A stretch of DNA of 64,000 bases from Powellomyces hirtus (taxonomy: Eukaryota; Chytridiomycota; Chytridiomycetes; Spizellomycetales; Powellomycetaceae), in contig JAHLKG010000014.1 of assembly GCA_025526995.1 (NCBI GenBank), positions 1-64,000 on the forward strand, in the 5' to 3' direction. Positions within the stretch are counted from its first letter, which is position 1. The number at the start of each line of letters is the position of its first letter. A model generated the notes under the pieces. The model was not told the origin of the DNA, ran no database searches, and worked only from the letters and a program-made list of their open reading frames with translations. Of the stretch, positions 19,702 through 28,113 are shown piece by piece. Both the position numbers and the translations under genes were made by a program.

Positions 19702-20185
19702 GGTGTTTGGCTTCTAGATCGTCTGAGAATTGCGTGACAAGAAATGAACGGTTGTGGTATTATGTTGCACATCTTGCAAGATAAGAGACATAAGGTGCTC
19801 TAATGGAACGCTCACGCTCTTGGTTTCCTTCACGTTGCGGCACAAAGGTCCGTGGATAGAGTTAACAATTAATTAGGGTCAAGGGGGTAGACACCCTGAC
19901 TGAGCCTGGCTGACAACTGCGCCCCTCAATAATATATGCCCCGATCTAAATCAAGGCAGAGAACGCGTTTTATAATGCAACCGTTTGTCCCCTTAATAAG
20001 CACCCCACGGTTGCCAAACTAGTACGGATGATATAGTTTGAACCGACATTCTCATATTCTATTGGCCAAACAAGGTCTGCCACCATATGTTTTCGCAAGA
20101 CTCTTCAGACATCTGGCGTAAGCACACCTGCTCCTGGCCCACTCCGCAAGACCATCACAAGGGCATCCGTTCCTGACTCAATGCG
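19702..20185. other. non-coding spacer in the unit, copy 2
   Basis: Counterpart of 9314-9797, nearly identical to it. No gene seen. Confidence 0.45.
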
Positions 20186-22028
20186 TCATAGCTTTCCAAA
20201 GGCAAGCTTGTTTTGTTCATCCATCAATCCAACTACTGATCCGATGAGTGAAGTAGTTTGCTCGGACTTGTTGCCACTCTCATGGTCTATGACAACTTTC
20301 TTGAATGCCCTTGAAGCAAAATTGACACCCTTCCGTTTTCGGTCAAGGGGACATATGTCATTGTACACGGTCTGCTGTATGCGGCTGGTGTGGCGCATTG
20401 CCCATCCAACCGATTTGCGCAATTGCAAATGGTCTTTGTCCATCGACGTCTCCATAAAAGTTGTGAAAGCATGCCGCAAGGCGTTTGGGCCAACCCCAGG
20501 AACTCCAGTGTGGGCTTCAATGATCCCAGACAAATACGTATTCCATTCGGCCGCAGTAACAAACGCCTTCCTGGATTTCTTGCAGAATAAAAACCTGTGG
20601 TTTGCTCCGCAGGTGATCTGCTGTCGAACGCTGGGACTCATCAGCCAGAGTAGATACTTTGAAAGGATTTCCTTATCCCCTGGCAGCTCCACCATGTCCT
20701 TGCCCCAGTGATGCTTGTTCTTGTAGTCACTAGTCAGGATTGTTAGCATTCCGCAACCTGTAATCGAGCATCAAGGTTCAAACCATTCCTACCTGATGAC
20801 GGCAATATATCGCCCGTGGAGTGTCGTGATGTGATTCTGCTGAGATTCTCTGCTCTCACTCCAGGTCAAGATTCGATCGAGGAGTAGCCAAACCTCCTTT
20901 GACCTCCCAGGTGGCATGGACGAATAGAATGTGAGACCCACATATTATTGGACCTGCACCGCTAGTTCATAGCTCGATTCTGGGCTGGTGTGAGGCAGTC
21001 CCCACAGCTGCTCTACAAGAAAGCGCTGACGACGCACGGCTTCAAGCACCTTGAGATAACAAATTTTAGCAAAGGTGGAGACCCCACAAAGTGCTGCCTT
21101 ATTGCCTCCCGTTACCTGCTCCCAGACAATTCCGACGGATGTACGTGGTTCACCATCCCTTTGCTGTCTTTCAGCAAGTACTTGCTCCTGGTTACGAGCC
21201 CGCATGAGTTGAGCAATCTTTGGATTCGCCTTTGGGTTGACATTGGGGGCGGCAGAGCGGTACTTCAAAACATTGATGGCAGAAGTGAGGTGGTTTCCAA
21301 TGCTTCCATGATTGAGTTCTCGGATAGACCGCAAGTAGCCCTCAACATATTTGGTCTAGAAAATGAAAGTGTAAGCTGGCAGTAGATTTGTCAAAGAGCA
21401 AGTTGAGACGCTCACCAGGAACAGTTCAATGTCTTCAAAATTGACAAAGGAGGGGTTGGTAAAGCGACCAGACTGCTTCAACCATCCTAGAAACCCACAG
21501 ATCCGTTTCCGCGACTTTGCAATGGTTTGTTCGTTGCGCAGTCTATTGTTCCCCCGGCGCGGCTCATATGGCACGCTAAAGAACTTGCAAAATCTATGGA
21601 GCTCCAGGTGATTGAGCAGCGTCATTTTGAAAGATTGCAGAGTATAACTGAGCAGTAAGTTCGCAAGTTAGCTTTGATGGCAATGAAGAGAATCACGCTA
21701 TGGAACCTACTCACCACTTGAAACGGACCACGCTCTTGATCCCGCGCGCCAAATCCTCCTGGTTGACATCGGGCATTGCTCGACGGATATCCCGTGGTGG
21801 CGATGGATATGGATGCGCATGGTGACAGCACCCTTGGGGCGACGGAGTTCTTTCCTTGGCAATAGGGGTGCGGGGAGGACCAACACTGATACAGGTGACT
21901 ACATCGTGTTTGTCAGTCATAGATTCTGTTTCCACGGACACATTGAATTCCCCGTCGTTTCCATTGAGATTGGCTGATATCGCTTGTCCTTTGTGCAGGA
22001 ACACGCCAGTTAGTATAGGGATTTGCGT
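20186..22028 (-). pseudogene. tyrosine recombinase/integrase, copy 2 (nonsense codon; start codon changed)
   Basis: Exons 21715-22028, 21416-21647, 20860-21355 and 20186-20757, matching copy 1. Box I SMPPGRSKEVWLL, box II NALRHAFTTF (Arg codon at 20474-20476) and the C-terminal MRHTSRIQQTVY are all present, so the full set of catalytic residues can be seen. The shared TAA at 20945-20947 sits between the core-binding part and box I. The start codon of copy 1 is ACG here. An acceptor-like TTAG just upstream leaves open that the real start is in an exon outside the unit. Exon 4 holds most of the copy-to-copy replacements (about 11 in 187 residues), while exons 2 and 3 are almost identical. Confidence 0.76.
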
Positions 22029-22039
22029 CCAACCCCTGA

Positions 22040-22050
22040 CCTAACCCTAA
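22040..22050. other. telomere-like motif at the unit/unique junction
   Basis: CTAACCCTAAG directly at the right end of unit copy 2. It is one and a half CCCTAA hexamers, the common fungal telomere unit. Too short to prove a former chromosome end. Confidence 0.3.
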
Positions 22051-22347
22051 GGTCAACCTTTATTAGTAACGTCGAATCTAGGTTTGACACATCATTGACT
22101 TCGTCATCTCGTGAACGCTTGGTTGATACGCACATTTAATTACTATAGTTGCATTTACAAACCAGAGAGTGAAGAGGGAGATGGATATATGGATAGATAG
22201 ATACGTGGCGAGAGATAGTAAGGGCGAGGGAGGAGGAGGGTACAAATACAGAGAACGAGATAGAGCTGCGCATTTTTGCTCGCAAAGGATGTCTCAGTGC
22301 GCGCTCCGAAGAAGGAAGGAATGAAGGAGGGAAGGAACACATCAGGG
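22045..22347. other. gap between the accessory and single-copy regions
   Basis: Purine-rich stretch with GATAGATAGATA-like runs near 22,185-22,210. It should contain the 3' untranslated part of the next gene. No gene seen. Confidence 0.4.
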
Positions 22348-23343
22348 TCATGGGTGGCCTATTTGTATGGTTTCATGATAGACGGCACAATCTTTCCTCC
22401 GCCATGCAAATCGAGTTGTCGATCCCATATGTCGCCTTTTCCACCAGAAGGCGGCGATACCGGCAAGCACACCGGCACATCCCAAGGCGACCGCCACAAA
22501 CATTGCCGTGATGATCCAAGGGAGCCTCTTTTGTCCATGACCGGTCACAACCACCAAGTTGGGTGGCGGTGGGTCCAGCGCAGGTACTCTAGGATCCCAC
22601 ACGCCGACGACAGTTCCGGGTTTGGCGATCCCAGCATACAATGTGCACAGAGTGGCTGGCTTTGTGATGTGCGCCAGGTATACGCACGAGCGATTTTCAA
22701 GACAGCTGTCGACACATTTATTCAAGGTGACATTTCCCAAGGTCGATATGATTTGAGTGGTCGCTGTTGGAAGCGCGGCAAGTAAACTGTAATCGGGTGA
22801 GGACCGGAACCGAAGCGTCGCTTGCGTAGATGCGGGCGGTAGCGTGCGGAGGTAACATGTGGCTGCTCGCTGACTGTCCTGTGAAGCATCGGGTACAACG
22901 CCGCCGATGGATGGGGTATCTTTCACCCTCGACCCTCCGCCTTCATTGCTGTTTGTGGTGTTGCTGGTTGCGGTGTTGCTCGTTGTAGTGTTGCTCGTTG
23001 TGGTGTTGCTGTTGTTGTTGCTTACGCTGTCAACTAGCGCTTCGCCCGTATCCCCATTGCTGTCGCCAGTCCACGCCCACCAATCGCAGCGTTGCTTCGG
23101 ATCCCCACACAGGGTCGCGCATCGGCACGGAGAAGCAGCAGAAACGATTCGTTCGTGCGCGCGGTTTGCGCCGGGTGTGTTATTGCTGATGATTGGAACG
23201 TCAGTGTCCCACATGACCCGGAACCCCATGGCTGGAAGGGCACCGACGCCAGGCGAGCATGTCGTCGGGAACGGTTTGTTGGCAAGCACTGCTGGGGATA
23301 CGAATAGCAGCAGCCAAGATAGCAAGGTGCGGCGAGACTGCAT
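22348..23343 (-). CDS. secreted/type I membrane protein with cysteine-rich modules
   Basis: 331 residues from the ATG at 23343. A signal peptide is clear (SRRTLLSWLLLFVSPAVLA), and one transmembrane helix lies at about 283-307 (ITAMFVAVALGCAGVLAGIA) with a basic cytoplasmic tail of about 25 residues. The lumenal part has two Cys-rich patches (PCRCATLCGDPKQRCDWWAW and NKCVDSCLENRSCVYLAHI) that recall PAN/apple or WSC-like modules, joined by an Asn/Thr/Ser repeat (TTTSNTTTSNTATSN) with many N-glycosylation sequons. A surface adhesin or wall sensor is plausible but not proved. No intron is needed. Confidence 0.65.
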   Translation of the reverse strand: MQSRRTLLSWLLLFVSPAVLANKPFPTTCSPGVGALPAMGFRVMWDTDVPIISNNTPGANRAHERIVSAASPCRCATLCGDPKQRCDWWAWTGDSNGDTGEALVDSVSNNNSNTTTSNTTTSNTATSNTTNSNEGGGSRVKDTPSIGGVVPDASQDSQRAATCYLRTLPPASTQATLRFRSSPDYSLLAALPTATTQIISTLGNVTLNKCVDSCLENRSCVYLAHITKPATLCTLYAGIAKPGTVVGVWDPRVPALDPPPPNLVVVTGHGQKRLPWIITAMFVAVALGCAGVLAGIAAFWWKRRHMGSTTRFAWRRKDCAVYHETIQIGHP

Positions 23344-23353
23344 GGAATGGGCA

Positions 23354-23411
23354 GCGCTTTTGGGGAGTATAGACTATGGCTTGCGCTTTTGAGGAGTATA
23401 GACTATGGCTT
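23354..23411. repeat. two tandem 29-bp units in the promoter of the preceding gene
   Basis: GCGCTTTTGGGGAGTATAGA and its sequel ACTATGGCTT-type end are followed at once by the same 29 bp with one change. They lie 11 bp upstream of the ATG at 23343, in the leader or core promoter. Confidence 0.6.
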
Positions 23412-24057
23412 CCGAGCAATGGCGTTGCAAGGGAATGAGTGAGCTATGAGGTAGGACTCTCCAGAATAGCTGACGGTACAGTTGGAAAAAGGCAGCTCCA
23501 GGCTCGACCGGCTGTCAGTGGTAATGGTAAGGGTAGGAAGGGCAGGACGGGGCATGGGGCGGACCTTGCGCAAGGATATAGGAAGACTCTGGAGAGAAAA
23601 TACAACCCAAGTAGGCGGGGAGTGATAGCACACCTTCCGACATCATCACACTTTGGAAGGTGTGTAGTCAGTCTGTGACTTTGTGTAGACGACGGTTTGA
23701 CAAACAAGAAACTATGAAAACATCCACGTCATGTTTGTCATAAAACGAGTGGTACAATGATGGAGATCCATGGCTATCGATACTTCCCATCGTAGTACAA
23801 TGCGAGCGGAAATGAAAAAATGTAGTATCTATTGCAATGGTGACGTACCGTACGTGTGCTCAAGTTTCCAATTTCGCGAAAAATGGAACACAAGAGCACA
23901 AGCAGATGATACCACGGAGCACAATAGGCCTTCAGGGCGCTGTATTCTTTGGATGAAATTCCATTAAAGTAGACAAGTACAGCCCGTGCAAGTGATGACT
24001 ATCGCCAAACTTCATACAACTAAAAAGGGTCATTTCTACCATATTTGCGTTTTTTTG
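23412..24057. other. intergenic, no gene seen
   Basis: Upstream region of the secreted-protein gene and 3' flank of the MPN gene. Only short shadow ORFs. Confidence 0.4.
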
Positions 24058-27000
24058 TCAATCAGCCTCGTCGGCTGCCGCTTCCGGTTTTGTTGCAACA
24101 TTTTTGGCGTCCTGGTGGTAGTCGCGTTCCTCATCGTTGGTGCTCCCGTTATCGATTGTGGAATCATTGCTACTGTGGCCTGACGGCCTAGACCACTCGT
24201 CGTCCAGCGTTTCTATCAAGGCAGTGAAGCTTGGCAACGTAAATTTGCTCTCATCTATTGCAGATGTCGTAGGGGGGCCATGCTGCTGGTGCATAGACGG
24301 AGAGGGCGGCCTTGAACTGGGCGGTATATTCGGCGCTGGGGAGTTGGACGATGTACGGTGACTTGTCGCGGCGGTCGTCGTAAATTGTTGTTGATGTGGT
24401 TGATGTTGCGGTTGCTGCTGCGCTGTATGTGCCGTGGGTGCCGCAGCGGCGCTGGGGGCAGCGGGCGGTGGTGTTAAATTCAAAGGAGAGTAAGGATGGT
24501 ATCGCTGCTGCTGTTGATGATGGTGCTGTGGCAGGTAAGGATGATGTTGCTGCAGATGGTGATATGTGCTCTGTTGCTGGTGCTGTTGTTGCTGCTGTAC
24601 GCGTTTCTGATGCTGTGGATGCTGCTGTTGCTCATGATGATGCTGATGTTGTTGGTGCTGATTCTGATATTGTTGTTGCATCGAATGGTGTGATGCCATG
24701 GCATAATGCTGCTGATGTTGATGCTGTTGGCTTGCCGGTCCGGAAGACGCAACTGGGACGTAATGGATCGCACCTTCGACGCCGGTCACTGAGATAGGAA
24801 CTGGCAAACCATATGCAGACGTGGAATATCCTACAGGAAAATATCTGGTAGGGATGTACGATGGCGTACTTGATGAAGCAGAGCCTGAGCTACCCCTAGC
24901 CGAATCTCGAGAGAACGAGACTCCATGCGTCCCTGGGGATATGCTGGCGGGGCTGCCCGGGTTATAGGTGGATTGCGCGGCCCCTCCACCGCCTGCCGTG
25001 CTGCTGATTGCACCAAGACTTGCCCTTCGTTGGGCAAAGTAGGAAGTCAAATAAGGCGTTTGCGCCAACGACGATGCCGATCCTGAGTTGTTCGGATTAG
25101 GATAGCCCGAAGACGGAAGATTTGCGGGGGATATTGACAAGTGATCGAGGGCACCCTGTGCCAAACCTGAGATGTGATGGTGTCCGGAAGGTAAGCCAGC
25201 TTTTGAATGGTCGGAAATGGGCGGCGAGTTTGGTTCGCTAAGACCGCCAGCCAAGGTTGTGCCCCCCGACGTAGCTCCAGAGCCTCCTACAGCGCCACTT
25301 CCTGCGCCGCTGCTAGCGCTCAAGGACGCGCCTCGGAAGCCAAAACCGATTGATTGACTTTGAAGCTGGTTGAGCAGAGCTAACGGTCCAACTGCGGTAC
25401 TCATCATGGTTCCGAACGGCGCGTTGGCGAGATGCATGGACTGCTGTTGCGGGTGCTGCTGAAGCTGATGATGCTGCCCACCAGATCCCCCATACATTTG
25501 CGGTGCACCGGTTGCTGGCGCAGACATCGACGAAGATCTGCGATGTTGCTGCTGGTGGTGATAGTTGGCAGTGTGGTCCTGGTACGAGGCTCCCGACGAT
25601 GGGCGGGACCCCTGCGGAAAACTCATTTTCGGTGATTCCACGTGCCCGATGTGCTTGCTGCTGCTTCGCCGGCTGCGTGGACCAGCAGCATGGCCGGAAG
25701 ATGCGTTTCTAATGTTGCCGCCCATGGGATTACTGTTGGACGGGACAGAATTTTCAACCGAGATAGATGCACGACGTCCGCCTCCTTTACCACCTTGGGT
25801 TCCGGTGCGGGACGGAGGTGCGAGATGCGCTTCTGCGTCGGGTCGTGGTTGAGAAGGACTAGAATGCTGCAAGAGTTCAACGGACCTGCTCAGCAGATTG
25901 CGAAGTCCCGGGTTCGGATGGAGGTCGGCCGGCGAGACTTCCAGTCGGTCTCCCAACGGGGCACTTTCGCTACCACCGCGTTCAAATAGCATGGAGTTGC
26001 TTGATTCCCGTCGACTAATCGCTCGGCTATCATATCCCATGGCTCGTGCGTGCTCATCACCGCCCCTAAACTCGCCGTCGATGACTCTCACATCAGCTTG
26101 GCCCCGATCAAGCTTTCCTTTATCCTTTCCCGTGCCACGGACGCCGTTCTTGTCCTTGTCTTTTTGCGTCTGTATCCGATTCCGTCTTGTTTGCGCACCT
26201 TTACGACCTGCAGCCCGCTTTTTCTGCCGATCCTTCACCTGATCGTATTCTTCTTCAAACAACATAAGCTCCCTCAAGCGGGAGACTGTTGGAGCAAGAC
26301 GCGGGACCAGGAGCGACTGTTTCTGCTGGAGGCAGTCGATGTTGCATACAACGCGACGAATGGATGACAACAAAGCGGCGTCGGTGAGATGCTTGAAATC
26401 TCTCTCTGATGGTTTGCCGTTGTTTTCTTGCACATTGCGGAGCACGCTCTCGAAGGTGCAGTCATCGACTGGGCGCGATCTTGCATCCACGTCCATTAGA
26501 TCGCTCGCCCCACTGTTGGCGACATTCTTGGCGTCTTCTCGCCTTGTAGCGTCATCATGCGCTCCCTTCAAACCATTGAGCCTTTCCGCAATTGCACCCT
26601 CTACCCAAGCCGTTTTTGTATTGACCGTTTGGAGCTCCTGGTCTAACGAGTTGAAGGCTCCGACTACGCTCCGTCTCCAGAACTTCATCAGAAAGGAATC
26701 ATAATCCGCTTCCAAGAACATGCGTCGAGCAGAATCTTTTCCCCATGTGGATGCCTGTGCGACATACACTTGCCGGGACTCATCGAGGGACAGCTGCAGC
26801 GACCGGAGGAGTTCACGCATGATATCGGAGCTCTTGTATGGTTCGTCGCGAAGGCCGATGGGTATACGGATGCCGGCCAGGTCGGAGTGATAGACGAGAT
26901 CCCGATAAAATGGTAAAGGATTCTCATCGGGATACGGAGGGTATATTTTATCCGTTTCGAGGATGCCGTCGGATGTCTGAGTGCATGCGCGAAACGCCAT

Positions 27001-27807
27001 CAAGCCATGAAACGGCGCGGCGAGAGGGGAGCCCACGCTGGAGCGGGCAACGAGCGGCTGCAGACGATTTGGATTGTTGGATGATGCAAGGGATATCAGA
27101 ACGCCGACTCCATCAGGTATCAGCGACTGCAGGAACGCTTGTTTAGCAATATCTTCGCATGTTGGTTGCAAGGGTCGAGATGGTTCGTTGCTTCTATACC
27201 ATCCCACACATTCCAAATCTTGGTCGTGAAATTTCCCGACCGCATGTATGATTGATGTAGGGTCTTCCACTGTGTTGCTTTGCATGAGTTCGACAACTTG
27301 TCTCTCAGCGGCATAGAATCTACTGACGTGGCACACAATCTTCGACTGCTTCTTGCCGTCGCGTTCCACAACAACACTTTTCCAGGAGCCACCCAAAAAA
27401 CCCAAGACACTGTAACGCGAGTCGCTGTAAGCTTGCCCCAGCAATGCTGTCAGAACGGACTTGTCCACGACGACCAACAGATTGGCATCCTGGCTATCGA
27501 CATTATGCTCGTGCAGGGGGACAGGAGTTCGCTTCGCGGAATCGGATAGCGATGCGACGGGAACCCAGGCTGGTGGCCACTCGGGAGGACGAGAACATGC
27601 GTGTGTCAAGTCGGCTGGCGGGGGAAGCAGAGTGTGCGAAGAATGTAAATGAGTTGGGTGGGCGAGAGTCAAGGTTGGATTCGCTCCGACAGTGGACTGT
27701 TGCACGAGTGGTGGTGAAGATTGTGCTTGAGCTTCCAGTGATGAAGGCTGCGGAGGACTGGCAGTGCTTGCCGGCCGCCCCTGCGCATGAACCTCGTGAG
27801 ATGACAT
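24058..27807 (-). CDS. large MPN-domain protein with degenerate JAMM motif
   Basis: A single-exon ORF of 1249 residues from the ATG at 27807. Residues about 108-240 read as an MPN domain of the MYSM1/MPND/BRCC36 type: VDKSVLTALLG, SVLGFLGG, then CVGWYRSNEPSRPLQPTCED. In active JAMM deubiquitinases the last part is a GWYHSHP-type motif with a downstream Ser and Asp. Here both His are replaced (RSNE) and the usual Glu before the GLLGG-like strand is not visible, so zinc binding and isopeptidase activity are probably lost. Residues about 330-560 are helical with a KKRAAGRKGAQTRRNR basic stretch, likely a nuclear signal. The C-terminal 600 residues are low complexity, with Ser, Gly, His and long Gln/His runs. 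Probably a nuclear scaffold; the family assignment rests on the motif only. Confidence 0.68.
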   Translation of the reverse strand: MSSHEVHAQGRPASTASPPQPSSLEAQAQSSPPLVQQSTVGANPTLTLAHPTHLHSSHTLLPPPADLTHACSRPPEWPPAWVPVASLSDSAKRTPVPLHEHNVDSQDANLLVVVDKSVLTALLGQAYSDSRYSVLGFLGGSWKSVVVERDGKKQSKIVCHVSRFYAAERQVVELMQSNTVEDPTSIIHAVGKFHDQDLECVGWYRSNEPSRPLQPTCEDIAKQAFLQSLIPDGVGVLISLASSNNPNRLQPLVARSSVGSPLAAPFHGLMAFRACTQTSDGILETDKIYPPYPDENPLPFYRDLVYHSDLAGIRIPIGLRDEPYKSSDIMRELLRSLQLSLDESRQVYVAQASTWGKDSARRMFLEADYDSFLMKFWRRSVVGAFNSLDQELQTVNTKTAWVEGAIAERLNGLKGAHDDATRREDAKNVANSGASDLMDVDARSRPVDDCTFESVLRNVQENNGKPSERDFKHLTDAALLSSIRRVVCNIDCLQQKQSLLVPRLAPTVSRLRELMLFEEEYDQVKDRQKKRAAGRKGAQTRRNRIQTQKDKDKNGVRGTGKDKGKLDRGQADVRVIDGEFRGGDEHARAMGYDSRAISRRESSNSMLFERGGSESAPLGDRLEVSPADLHPNPGLRNLLSRSVELLQHSSPSQPRPDAEAHLAPPSRTGTQGGKGGGRRASISVENSVPSNSNPMGGNIRNASSGHAAGPRSRRSSSKHIGHVESPKMSFPQGSRPSSGASYQDHTANYHHQQQHRRSSSMSAPATGAPQMYGGSGGQHHQLQQHPQQQSMHLANAPFGTMMSTAVGPLALLNQLQSQSIGFGFRGASLSASSGAGSGAVGGSGATSGGTTLAGGLSEPNSPPISDHSKAGLPSGHHHISGLAQGALDHLSISPANLPSSGYPNPNNSGSASSLAQTPYLTSYFAQRRASLGAISSTAGGGGAAQSTYNPGSPASISPGTHGVSFSRDSARGSSGSASSSTPSYIPTRYFPVGYSTSAYGLPVPISVTGVEGAIHYVPVASSGPASQQHQHQQHYAMASHHSMQQQYQNQHQQHQHHHEQQQHPQHQKRVQQQQQHQQQSTYHHLQQHHPYLPQHHHQQQQRYHPYSPLNLTPPPAAPSAAAAPTAHTAQQQPQHQPHQQQFTTTAATSHRTSSNSPAPNIPPSSRPPSPSMHQQHGPPTTSAIDESKFTLPSFTALIETLDDEWSRPSGHSSNDSTIDNGSTNDEERDYHQDAKNVATKPEAAADEAD

Positions 27808-28113
27808 TTTCGAGTGCGGGCAGTGGAATGAAGGGGACCTCACTGCCCGTCAGTTAAACAAGGCACGCCCAACGCACAAGTGGTCTTTCCGCTAGCCTCC
27901 TTGCAATATGCAGTCCGTACTTGAAGGACAGTAATTTGTCAAGCACAAACAGAGATCGAACGAAGAAGTTGTGGCAAAACAGAAGGAGTCGCGTCGCCGG
28001 ACAGGCATGCACCACCACTTCCCAACTCTCCGTCATCTAAGCATACGGTACGGGTATACAATCACTGCCGCATCAAACTAGCAGATTAATTGCAGCCGGC
28101 ACATCTCATAACG
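27808..28113. other. divergent promoter region
   Basis: Shared upstream region of the MPN-domain gene (minus) and the PDAT gene (plus). No obvious TATA box or repeat. Confidence 0.4.

Larger units (their letters stand above)
15405..22044. mobile_element. 6.64-kb duplicated unit, copy 2
   Basis: Same gene order as copy 1. Unlike copy 1 it keeps the second ORF of the coiled-coil locus intact and keeps the box II Arg of the recombinase, but it has ACG instead of ATG at the recombinase start. It shares the TAA inside the recombinase. Differences from copy 1 are patchy: about 10557-11640 of copy 1 is almost identical here, while about 10020-10210 differs at many sites. The right end runs into CCTAACCCTAAGG, after which unrelated single-copy DNA begins. 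Confidence 0.7.

Noticed and set aside
1..22044. TGA read as tryptophan throughout the genome or element
   Set aside because: Nuclear genes here use TGA as a real stop (the trehalose gene ends in TGA at 31834-31836), the interrupted frames use TGG for Trp elsewhere, and one TGA sits where Arg is expected.
1..22044. Complete endogenous virus (capsid, packaging ATPase, protease)
   Set aside because: No jelly-roll capsid, FtsK/HerA ATPase or family B polymerase motif is visible in any frame of the accessory half, so only a virus-like replication gene can be claimed.
24396..24797. Plus-strand ORF rich in Val/Ala/Asp
   Set aside because: It is the reverse of the Gln/His repeats in the MPN gene.
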